The notes beneath the pieces were generated by a model. The model did no database searches. It saw only the letters and a list, made by a program, of their open reading frames with translations, and was not told where the DNA came from. A program made the position numbers and the translations under genes. From Skeletonema tropicum (Eukaryota > Bacillariophyta > Thalassiosirophyceae > Thalassiosirales > Thalassiosiraceae), in NCBI GenBank assembly GCA_037178625.1, contig CM074148.1, positions 1,240,001-1,304,000 on the forward strand: a DNA stretch of 64,000 nucleotides, written 5' to 3'. Shown in pieces: positions 55,491 through 64,000 of the stretch (position 1 is the first letter of the stretch; each line of letters begins with the position of its first letter).

Positions 55491-58400
55491 ATGCGATTTC
55501 TATCTCAAATCCCGCTCCTTCTTTCTATGTCTATGCTTGTGCATGCTCAACCACCAAGCCATGCTCAGTGCCCGAGTGGAAATGCCGAATTCGTGACGAA
55601 TGATGATCTTCGAGACGCAGTCAGAGCATACTGTAACAACCCAAGTGGATGGTCTGGAACGTACAATGGTGTTTATTATGGAGAAATTGGGCAGTGGTGC
55701 ACAGCAAAAGTGACAAACTTTGATAAGGTTAGGGTGTTCATGGACCAAAGTACGTGCCATCCGGATATCAGTGGGTGGGACACTTCATCTGCTACAACTA
55801 CAAGCATGCAAGGCATGTTCAAAAGAGCAGCTCAGTTCAATCGTGATCTGACTACTCACGTGGAGCCCACTTCTGAGCCCACTTCGTCGTCTGAGCCTTC
55901 TTTGTCGTCGGCGCCTTCTGAATCTCCTTCGCAATCGTTGCAGCCCTCTTCATCGTCGGCGCCTTCTCTATCGCCTTCGCAATCGTTGCAGCCCTCACCA
56001 GCACCCTCTACATCGTCGGTGCCCTCTGAATCACCTTCAGAATCGTTGCAGCCCTCGTCTGAGCCTTCTTTGTCGTCGGCGCCTTCTCTAGCGCCTTCGC
56101 AATCGTTGCAGCCATCACCAGCACCCTCTACATCGTCGGTGCCCTCTGAATCACCTTCAGAATCGTTGCAGCCCTCGCAAGAGCTTTCTTCATCGTCGGC
56201 GCCTTCTCTATCGCCAGCACCCTCTACATCGTCGGTGCCCTCTGAATCACCTTCAGAATCGTTGCAGCCCTCGTCTGAGCCTTCTTTGTCGTCGGCGCCT
56301 TCTCTAGCGCCTTCGCAATCGTTGCAGCCCTCACCAGCACCCTCTACATCGTCGGTGCCCTCTGAATCACCTTCAGAATCGTTGCAGCCCTCGCAAGAGC
56401 TTTCTTCATCGTCGGCGCCTTCTCTATCGCCAGCACCCTCTACATCGTCGGTGCCCTCTGAATCACCTTCAGAATCGTTGCAGCCCTCGTCTGAGCCTTC
56501 TTTGTCGTCGGCGCCTTCTCTAGCGCCTTCGCAATCGTTGCAGCCCTCACCAGCACCCTCTACATCGTCGGTGCCCTCTGAATCACCTTCAGAATCGTTG
56601 CAGCCCTCGCAAGAGCTTTCTTCATCGTCGGCGCCTTCTCTATCGCCAGCACCCTCTACATCGTCGGTGCCCTCTGAATCACCTTCAGAATCGTTGCAGC
56701 CCTCGTCTGAGCCTTCAGAATCGTTGCAGCCCTCGCAAGAGCTTTCTTCATCGTCGGCGCCTTCTCTATCGCCAGCACCCTCTACATCGTCGGTGCCCTC
56801 TGAATCACCTTCAGAATCGTTGCAGCCCTCGTCTGAGCCTTCTTTGTCGTCGGCGCCTTCTCTAGCGCCTTCGCAATCGTTGCAGCCCTCACCAGCACCC
56901 TCTTCATCGTCGGCGCCTTCGTCGTCTGAGCCTTCTTTGTCGTCGGCGCCTTCTGAATCTCCTTCGCAATCGTTGCAGCCCTCGCAAGAGCCCTCTTCAT
57001 CGTCGGCGCCTTCTGAATCACCTTCGCAATCGTTGCAGCCCTCACCAGCACCCTCTACATCGTCGGTGCCCTCTGAATCACCTTCAGAATCGTTGCAGCC
57101 CTCGTCTGAGCCTTCTTTGTCGTCGGCGCCTTCTCTAGCGCCTTCGCAATCGTTGCAGCCCTCACCAGCACCCTCTACATCGTCGGTGCCCTCTGAATCA
57201 CCTTCAGAATCGTTGCAGCCCTCGCAAGGGCCCTCTTCATCGGGGGCGCCCTCTTTGTCTTCTGGTCCATCTTCGGACCCTTCATCTTCACCGTCCACTG
57301 AATTTGGAGGAAAAGTGGTTACGAGTTTTGAAGTTGCCATGGAGTTTGAAGGGATGGATATGGCTGAAGTTAATTCCAGTAATTTGGATTCTATCATCGC
57401 ATTTCTTGAAGGTATGATGGAGGAGCTCCTTGCGAGAGACTATGAAGCGGTTCTTCTTAGGTTTGGTGAAGCGTACAATGTCCTGTCCACGCCTTCTCGT
57501 CGTAGGCTCAGCACTCTAGTGGAGGTCGTGTTTATGGTCATCTTAACTGTGCAGTGCTCTCCCGAAGATGCGTGCGAAAATGCCAAAACAGCTCTTGAAA
57601 CAGAGGCTTTATCCCTCTCCTCAGATATTGAGACGCAGCTCAGTGGTGGATCTGTAACTGCGATCATTGCAGAAAGTGCACAAGCTCAATCGATTGCAGC
57701 ACTTGACGACTTGACAGGAATTAGTTCTATCCAAGTGTCTGGTCCAGTGTCCACACTCACTTTGAGGTCAGATGCGCCATCATCAGAACCTTCAAAATCT
57801 GCTGAACCGTCATCCAACCCGTCTTCAGAGCCTTCATCTATTCCCAGCACAACTCCTTCGGACAAACCCAGTACAAGTCCGTCCGAGGAACCCTCCTCTG
57901 AGCCTAGTATGACTCCCTCCAAATCAGCAGAGCCCTCTTCAGGACCATCTTCGGATCCTTCCTCGGACCCGTCTTCGGAACCATCAGATGTGCCCTCGTC
58001 GCAGCCCTCTGAATCGCCGTCATCGGAACCTTCGTCGCAACCTTCTTCAGAGCCTTCTTCGGAGCCTTCTTCTGCTCCATCTTGTTCGCCTTCCTCCTCA
58101 CCAACCGAATCACCTTCCACGCGTTTTGGTGTCAAATTATTCTATCCTATTTGGACACAGGGTTTTAATGGTTGCAGGTGAGTTTACTTTTGCTAGTCTT
58201 AGTGTGACTTTGACGATAGCGTTCAAATTTTGTCCAATATTGACGTTGACTAATTAATTCCACATTTTTCGCCTCGAAAAGGAATGACGGTGACGAACCC
58301 AATTACATGGCCGCGAATCCTACTCTATGGCTCTCCAGCACATTGCAAACCTGCTGCAAAAACTACTTTGGCGGGTACATGTTTGATGCATGTATGGGTA

Positions 58401-59061
58401 GGTATCCTCCTGATCATGACGATTGTATTACAGCGCTATTTTACCCTGATTGGAATGGATCTAACGAAGGCTGCGTTGCTGATGGTAAGTGATAATGTTG
58501 CTCAATCTTCATCTATCTACTGTATCTGTATCAGCTACAAGGTATTCACTTATGCACATGAGCCTGTTTTCTCGTTCAACCTTTTCTACAGGTAAGGAGC
58601 CCTATTACATGCTCAGCAATGCTGACTATTTCTTATCCCACTCAATCGAAGATTGTTGCGAAAAGTTTTATGGATGGAATTATTTTGCCTGTGCAGGGAC
58701 TAAACCTGAGTTGACGAATGGGGAGTACTACCCCGATTGGTCTGGAAGTAGCACTGCTACTTGTCTCAATGACAACAAGATGCCAACTTACATGCTCAAT
58801 AATCAAGCTTGGTATCTATCTACCACGCTCGAAAAATGCTGCAAGACGCATTTTTCCTGGAATGTGAACAAGTGCTTGGGCACTACTGCTGCAGGTAGCA
58901 AGAAGTGGTATGTCAACTATGATTCTAGTACATGCGTTCAAGACTGCAATGGAGCACCCCCCTGTGGTGGAGTTGCGGATTCTTGGGTCGAGCTGTACGG
59001 CAAGAAAGAAACTTGCTGCAAAGAGAAATTGTTTTGGGTTTCCAAGTGTCGCTATTATTAA
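55491..59061 (+). CDS. Secreted Ser/Pro-repeat surface or cell-wall protein, three exons
   Basis: ATG at 55491. Exons 55491-58177, 58282-58484 and 58592-59061 join in frame to 1119 residues. A signal peptide ([19 protein letters not shown]) is followed by a BspA-like DUF285 region (residues ~38-122; [24 protein letters not shown]) and then ~460 residues of PSESPSxSLQPSS-type repeats. A globular ~150-residue domain comes next ([16 protein letters not shown] ... GISSIQVSG), then a second PSSEPSS block. The C-terminus has three Cys-pair repeats (for example [21 protein letters not shown]) preceded by YPDWxGS motifs. Ser/Pro arrays are usually glycosylated or phosphorylated in diatom wall proteins. 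Extracellular or frustule association is inferred. Upstream 54856-55490 holds only the 33-bp repeat. Confidence 0.85.
55880..57245 (+). repeat. Coding Ser/Pro tandem array with 216-bp higher-order period
   Basis: Short units such as TCGTTGCAGCCCTC and TCGTCGGCGCCTTCT recur throughout. The landmark TCGTCTGAGCC occurs at ~56055, 56271 and 56487, giving a 216-bp (72-codon) higher-order repeat for about three copies, flanked by less regular units. The strong nucleotide identity leaves the antisense strand open as well. Confidence 0.9.
58178..58281 (+). other. Intron 1 of the secreted-protein gene
   Basis: 104 bp, GTGAGT...CGAAAAG. Phase 2; joining gives [16 protein letters not shown]. Without removal the frame hits TGA at once. 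Confidence 0.85.
58485..58591 (+). other. Intron 2 of the secreted-protein gene
   Basis: 107 bp, GTAAGT...TTTCTACAG. Phase 1; joining gives [13 protein letters not shown], continuing the Cys-pair repeat pattern across the junction. Confidence 0.88.
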
Positions 59062-59809
59062 GCATGCCTTGTACTTATCAAGGGGACAAGAGAGAGTGGG
59101 GCGAAATTTGTATAGATAAGTTGTGAATGTGAAGAAGAAGAATCAGAATCAGGGGAATGATTCGAAGTCGAAGTAGGTCCATGTTGATGTGTTGATAGCT
59201 GTGAGTTGCCACGAAGATGATGATGTAAAGTCAAAGACACTTGCAGCGTTTGACGCGAAAAATTTGAAGAAAAAATGAAGAAAAAGTAGATAAAATCACG
59301 CAGAGAGACATAGAAATAGAATAAAAATAGGGGAACGACTTTGCTTGTGAGAAATGTTTCTTCTCATGTTTAGCATATGCTACCTTATGCTTATGCAATT
59401 TGGTGGATGACGTTTGAGGAGCGGCTAAAAGCAGGAGAGAGACCTCAAGCTTGTCGGATTGAAGCTTTCGCCCTGTAGGCTCATCAGGACTAGCAACCTT
59501 TACTACGCTAAAGAGGTCATCGGCATCAGGTCAGTTGAGGCTCTAGTCTCTAGTATTTCGATTTTTGTGCAAGTGCAACCTCCCAACAATCTGCCAGTGA
59601 ACGGGCAAATCCAATTCGTACACTCACATCCCTACTTGTCATTCGAGACGTCATTGCGTCAGTCGATTGCTCAAGCTTCGCTCTATAGCTATAGCTTGAA
59701 TCAAAGCTGAGTTTAGTCGAGGTCGAGGTCGAGCAAAGTAGAGCTTGTAATGCTCATACTCGTCATTTTGCATGAAATTCTTGTACTTGTCCGTCAGCAG
59801 AACAGTAAA
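59062..59809. other. Gene-free region with dispersed-repeat similarity
   Basis: The segment 59705-59800 (AGTCGAGGTCGAGGTCGAGC, CTTGTACTTGTCCGTC) resembles 5570-5640. No gene is supported. Confidence 0.35.
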
Positions 59810-59945
59810 GTGGGTGGTAGTCTCGCATTTGAATATGCTGCCATATTTTGGCACGCTGCATTGCTAGAAGAAAGACTTGCAGTGCATCATCTCTATCGAA
59901 GAACAACTTTGAGCGATTGAGAGGATGCTAATGCTACTTCCAAGC
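59810..59945 (+). pseudogene. Fragment of the FAD monooxygenase gene
   Basis: GGGTGGTAGTCTCGCATTTG, GGCACGCTGCATTGC, CTCTATCGAAGAACAACTT and GATTGAGAGGAT match 47467-47602 of the FAD monooxygenase in order, i.e. the region just after its GD motif. Indels destroy the frame. Only this ~135-bp piece is present. Confidence 0.7.
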
Positions 59946-60064
59946 AAGATCAAGATGCACAAGGACAAGGATTCCTTCCACAAAATGATCAAACTTCTTG
60001 GCCGTGCGCGTGGGCCAGCTTTGAGGATCTGATGTGAAGGCCCACCTTTCAACTTGCTAGTTCT

Positions 60065-60409
60065 TCACTTGATGATGGACTGAGGTCTCGACGTTGTTCG
60101 ATTGGTTCCGTCGTGGAGGTGATGCGAATGTCGAAGGCTGAAGGCTGCTGTGGTGCCTACCTGTCCACATAGTAATTGAGACTGTAGTGTTAGCACTTCT
60201 CGATAGAGTTGTCGGATCACGTTCTTCCTGACGAGGACGCTGCATCTGCTGTTGGATGTTTTGCGGAGATAGAGACGATTGGCCGCTGCTGTCCCCCTGA
60301 CGTCGACCAAGGCTCTTTGACCTTGACCTTGACCTTGACCTTGACTTTGTGGTTGTGGTTGTGGTTGTGGTTGTGGCCTTGAGCTGCTTTTATTGTTAGT
60401 ATTGTGCAC
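60065..60409 (-). other. Open stretch with hexanucleotide repeats, coding uncertain
   Basis: A 114-codon minus-strand frame without ATG starts with PQPQPQPQ and QGQGQGQG encoded by (CCACAA)n and (CAAGGT)n runs (about 60305-60380), then continues RKNVIRQLYREVLTLQSQ. A 3' splice-like GCAATAGCAG precedes it. It could be an exon of a pseudogene; not recognised. Confidence 0.2.
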
Positions 60410-61430
60410 CTGCTATTGCCGGGGCAATATTGTGCTGGCTACTCATGCCATTGTTGTTTCTTCCTCATATCCTCTCATTCCCAAAGAACTGCGCGCGAGT
60501 TGTCGCGATGCTGGGGATGCATCATTGTCGAAAGATGGAGATGATGTTCACCACGTATCCGTATCAGTAGTGTAGCCACAACCACAACAAAAACAACTCG
60601 CATCTGCAGCACGATCAATGTCAATGTCGGTTCCTCCAACTCGAACACTGCTTTTGGGTATTCTCTTGCTACATATTTCGTTTGCTTCTTTTGTATTGTA
60701 CGCACTCGCTCAGGGCTTTTGGGAGTCATTATATATTTGTTTTGCACGCAGCAGCCTTTTAACCCACTTTAGGCCCAGCAGATTTGCAACCCCTGGGCCT
60801 TTGCGTTAATAGAAGCCGTGGTGCGAACCCTGAAGTGTCTTTATGTAACTTAGTGACTTGTAGAATTCAATATTATACCATCCACCCACAATCCACAACC
60901 TACTTATTAAGGTTACGGGGTCGCTTGTTTTTAAGGGCTAGTACGCTCTAAAATAATGTGAGGGAGCCCTTACAGGTACTTAGTCTTTTTTGTAGTGGTA
61001 CAGTATGAGGCGTTTCACATCACCACCGATCAACCATCAAACCATGGCACAAAGTTAGCGCTCTCCACCCCATACGGCACGTGTGTACTACGCCAAAATC
61101 ACTGGGGTCGGTGAAATAACTACGACGGTAAATCATTACTAATACCATTAGCCGCCATTATTCGCTGGAATTCTATCACTGGAACCTTTCGAATTTTTTA
61201 ATTAATACACCCACCGTCGTCATTGCATCCGACGGTACATGCACCACTCGACACAACAGCATCCTCCCCTACACATCGTTGCGGCGCTCTTACTACACAA
61301 AAATTGTCACGGGCGCTTCACCTATCAATATACCATCGACCGCCGTCGGAATTGTCTCACTGGCCACCGCATAATTTGAAAACAACAGCGCTCCTATTGT
61401 AATTTGAAAATAATAATATTTATTCACAGC

Positions 61431-61931
61431 ATGAGTGAGGAGGGCGAGGAAAGACAACCAAAGAGGAGTAAGGGGGATTCAATTCAAGAGAAGAAAGAGG
61501 ATAAAATGAAGGCCGAGGATATGTGGACACACATTGAGAACAATAAAAACTTGCTCAATCATATCAAGGCCAACAAAGATGAATGGAAACAGGAACACTT
61601 CGCATATATTCGTGAATTTTGTTCCCATGTGCAGATGCACAAGAAAGACTTCCCCCTTGTTATGGGAGATAAATACCCTGATTATGAGAGCCCCCCGGCA
61701 ACTGAGGGGAGTGGAATTGAGCTTACAATGGGATACATCACAAAGGTTGCGCGGAGGGAGGATACATCTTCCATCACCGATGAACCGATCTTACAGGTTG
61801 TGGAACGAGAGACCAAGTATCGAGGAACTGTTGAAATGAAAGGAGGGAAAGGTGGATCTTCTACTGTCACTCTATTCAAACTCCTTAAGTTCTTAGTGTT
61901 TGGACCCTTAATCCCAAGCTTTGCAAGGTAA
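61431..61931 (+). CDS. Unknown small transposon protein
   Basis: The ATG at 61431, 41 bp inside the left inverted repeat, opens a 166-residue frame. It has a charged N-terminus (MSEEGEERQPKRSKGD), a helical middle (AEDMWTHIENNKNLLNHIKA, EWKQEHFAYIREFC), then GSGIELTMGYITKVARRE. Its last ~250 bp overlap antisense the 3' end of the minus gene, so at most one strand is likely conserved there. The N-terminal two thirds look like real protein. No family recognised. Confidence 0.45.
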   Translation: MSEEGEERQPKRSKGDSIQEKKEDKMKAEDMWTHIENNKNLLNHIKANKDEWKQEHFAYIREFCSHVQMHKKDFPLVMGDKYPDYESPPATEGSGIELTMGYITKVARREDTSSITDEPILQVVERETKYRGTVEMKGGKGGSSTVTLFKLLKFLVFGPLIPSFAR

Positions 61932-62773
61932 CTTTGAGTCTTTCTCATGTTAATCCCAACACCAAAGCTACCTGCTATACGCAAATTGATCTCTGGTTGG
62001 GGGCGTACGAACTTCCGCTCTCTATCCACTACCCTCGTCTTGACCATCTTAGTATTTAGAAAGCAAAGCCTTTCGGTACACACCGGACAAATCCAAACCT
62101 CTTTTACTGCTGCGCCCTCTTTTGTATTCCGCTCAATTAATTTCAATTGCTGTCCACACTTTGCTGAGTGTCCAGTTGCAAGTCGGATGAAATCATCCAT
62201 GTTGTTACATTGCATGAATATGTAGCTATCAAGAGGCGCAATCTCTGGCCCACTCCACAAACTTTGTTGGTCGACGGGTTCTGCCTCTTTGGCTGAACCC
62301 TCAATCATGTCGATACCCGATTCAAATTCTACTTCAACATGAGTTTTCGTTTGGGTTTCCACCTGTGCAAGCTCATCCAGTGCATCGTTCACTCTCTTCA
62401 AATGGTCTGCTGCTTCTGCACAAGTTTTGAAAAAATTTCTTTCAGGATTAATATTTATACGTTTACCCCCACCTCCTGCCTTGAACCGTTGCTCGTTCGG
62501 AAGCTGTATTGCTTTGGGGGAGTTCTTCGGGATATAGTAGGCAGTGTTGCGAAACATATTTTTCCAGAGAAATATTTCCCCTTTATTAACCACCTTCAGT
62601 GCATTGATGACCATGACGTCTGTCAACGAACTATGCACCCCACAGTGGACATGACGGTCGCGTATTTCTTTTGGTGTCAACCACAGCTTCCTTTTGTCAT
62701 CCGGAAGGCACTGAGTGAGAAATAACATGCTTGCTTTCACTTCACGGTTAATTGGGGATGTCGTTACTGACAT
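61682..62773 (-). CDS. Kolobok-like transposase N-terminal region, truncated
   Basis: The ATG at 62773, just inside the right inverted repeat, opens a 363-residue frame. Residues ~30-85 (WLTPKEIRDRHVHCGVHSSL, FRNTAYYIPKN) look globular. Residues ~180-300 carry a Cys/His region (HSAKCGQQLKL, EVWICPVCTERLC) followed by RPQPEINLRIAGSFGVGINM and LAKLGIKGPNTK. That order resembles the zinc-finger and PxINxRI..A...VGI segment that precedes the catalytic domain in Kolobok-type and related transposases. The similarity ends near 61880 and the remaining ~65 codons run antisense to the opposing gene, so the catalytic domain has been replaced or deleted. Assignment is by motif order and the TTAA target only. 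Confidence 0.5.
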   Translation of the reverse strand: MSVTTSPINREVKASMLFLTQCLPDDKRKLWLTPKEIRDRHVHCGVHSSLTDVMVINALKVVNKGEIFLWKNMFRNTAYYIPKNSPKAIQLPNEQRFKAGGGGKRININPERNFFKTCAEAADHLKRVNDALDELAQVETQTKTHVEVEFESGIDMIEGSAKEAEPVDQQSLWSGPEIAPLDSYIFMQCNNMDDFIRLATGHSAKCGQQLKLIERNTKEGAAVKEVWICPVCTERLCFLNTKMVKTRVVDRERKFVRPQPEINLRIAGSFGVGINMRKTQSYLAKLGIKGPNTKNLRSLNRVTVEDPPFPPFISTVPRYLVSRSTTCKIGSSVMEDVSSLRATFVMYPIVSSIPLPSVAGGLS

Positions 62774-63276
62774 TTTTTATGTTGCTGTTGTTTTCAAATT
62801 ATGCGGTGGCCAGTGAGACAATTCCGACGGCGGTCGATGGTATATTGATAGGTGAAGCGCCCGTGACAATTTTTGTGTAGTAAGAGCGCCGCAACGATGT
62901 GTAGGGGAGGATGCTGTTGTGTCGAGTGGTGCATGTACCGTCGGATGCAATGACGACGGTGGGTGTATTAATTAAAAAATTCGAAAGGTTCCAGTGATAG
63001 AATTCCAGCGAATAATGGCGGCTAATGGTATTAGTAATGATTTACCGTCGTAGTTATTTCACCGACCCCAGTGATTTTGGCGTAGTACACACGTGCCGTA
63101 TGGGGTGGAGAGCGCTAACTTTGTGCCATGGTTTAGCATGGTTTGATGGTTGATCGGTGGTGATGTGAAACGCCTCATACTGTACCACTACAAAAAAGAC
63201 TAAGTACCTGTAAGGGCTCCCTCACATTATTTTAGAGCGTACTAGCCCTTAAAAACAAGCGACCCCGTAACCTTAA

Positions 63277-64000
63277 GTACTTTCTCTCGATAAGTAAGTA
63301 TGTACTTCTTTGGATAGATCTTCCCTTGCTACCTATGTACATTGTGGTGATGGACAGACGAGACGGATGTCTTCACTTCTCAGGTGCTGTGATGATTCGA
63401 CTTGCTACCGCCCCGTCCATTCTCTGTTGGTTGTTCATCCAACCTATGAGTATGCACTCATTGTAGTGTGTGGGTTTTTCGGCATCGGTTGTCTAGATAG
63501 TTTTAAGCGTCCCACTCCCCACCCTTTGACCAAATGGGGTATCGAAAACATCTTCGATGTTCCCGTCTTGCATCTAGGGGTGTGGGTTCGCATCGTAGAT
63601 TTAAACCCACACATGTTTGGCACCACACCCACAGTCTCTCTGTTGTTGTCTGGAAGGTTGCATCGAACCACCTCATTGTATCCCTTGAGTTGCAGGGAAG
63701 TCGGAGGCGATGACGAGCAAGAACCTAGGTCCAGTGCTCGCACTTGATCAACTTCATGACATGCCACGATTTTTGTGCAGTTATTACTTATTCAAGTAAG
63801 AGAATAAGTACAATAGATCTCTGACAGCAGAGAGGTATCGATTTCAGGGAGCATGTCGGTTGATCGCCGTACTTATCTAGTTGAAGGAGAACTCATCGAT
63901 CCAACATACCAATCAGTCGAAGACCAAAGATTTATGACTGATGCAATGATGTCATTACACATCACCATCACCTCTGCTGGTAATCAATAACAATAACTGA
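63277..64000. other. Window end, no supported gene
   Basis: Several frames overlap at 63310-63770 without convincing protein character. A 45-codon ORF at 63853-63990 (MSVDRRTYLVEGELIDPTYQ start) could be a first exon of a gene beyond the window or chance. Confidence 0.3.

Larger units (their letters stand above)
60911..63272. mobile_element. Kolobok-like DNA transposon, ~480-bp terminal inverted repeats, TTAA target duplication
   Basis: Ends GGTTACGGGGTCGCTTG... (60911) and its inverted copy ending at 63272 are flanked by TTAA at 60907-60910 and 63273-63276. Inverted repeats extend to ~61389 on the left and from ~62784 on the right. Only a ~10-bp duplication (near 63133) and a few substitutions separate them. 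Two genes read inward from the two arms, starting just inside each repeat. TTAA targets and the N-terminal transposase-like motifs of the minus gene point to Kolobok. No catalytic core is present, so the element is non-autonomous. Confidence 0.8.

Noticed and set aside
55856..57397. 513-codon antisense ORF opposite the Ser/Pro array
   Set aside because: It exists only because the repeated sense codons leave the complement open. It is a monotonous Glu/Gly/Asp/Cys repeat with no independent support.
61682..61880. Both antisense frames in the overlap of the two Kolobok-like element genes as genuine coding
   Set aside because: Transposase-like similarity of the minus gene ends near 61880, so the last ~65 minus codons are probably a shadow of the plus gene.

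Overview
The window looks like nuclear DNA of a diatom, most likely a centric, Thalassiosirales-like species. That placement is inferred from content; no marker gene is present. Supporting signs are short GT-AG introns of about 100 bp, a secreted Ser/Pro-repeat protein with Cys-pair repeats, BspA-type leucine-rich-repeat proteins, low gene density, and many decayed transposable elements. Coordinates of repeats and element ends were read by eye and may be off by a base or two where marked approximate.

Likely host genes are few and mostly intronless: a BspA-LRR protein with an inserted repeat domain (1300-3336, minus), an AlkB-type 2-oxoglutarate/Fe(II) dioxygenase (9580-10719), an amino-acid-permease-like transporter (11706-13514), a Golgi-type glycosyltransferase-like gene with a broken 3' end (30075-30782), a second BspA-LRR paralogue lacking the repeat domain (44628-45617, minus), an FAD monooxygenase (46465-47772) and a three-exon secreted wall or surface protein (55491-59061).

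Much of the rest is mobile DNA, and several elements can be bounded exactly. (1) A 4 kb element at 15597-19552 with 22-bp inverted ends carries a decayed gene with a nuclease-like motif and a Cys ribbon. (2) A right-truncated element starts at 24717. (3) A unit at 26278-29403 with about 35-bp inverted ends encloses a second, truncated copy of the amino-acid transporter. (4) A 355-bp MITE with TTAA target duplication lies at 29590-29944. (5) A Ty1/copia LTR retrotransposon spans 32242-44279 on the minus strand with GGGTT target duplication. Its pol is degenerate, and it contains later insertions, including an ISL2EU/Harbinger-like transposase fragment. (6) An element of about 5.8 kb at 49021-54832 has about 460-bp inverted arms and 23-bp flanking direct repeats. 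It carries a Zn2Cys6-type gene and an unknown spliced gene, and is itself interrupted by (7) a 1.9 kb transposon at 49178-51100 with 7-bp target duplication. (8) A 2.36 kb Kolobok-like element at 60911-63272 has about 480-bp inverted repeats and TTAA target duplication.

Empty-site comparisons inside the window support two insertions: the copia element (against the 3' flank of the transporter) and the 1.9 kb element (against the opposite arm of its host element). The transporter locus has been copied at least twice, once inside the TIR-bounded unit and once as a fragment later split by the copia element. The most unusual item is the composite element at 49-55 kb. Next are the transporter copy inside transposon-like ends and the LRR protein that gained near-identical 137-residue repeats.
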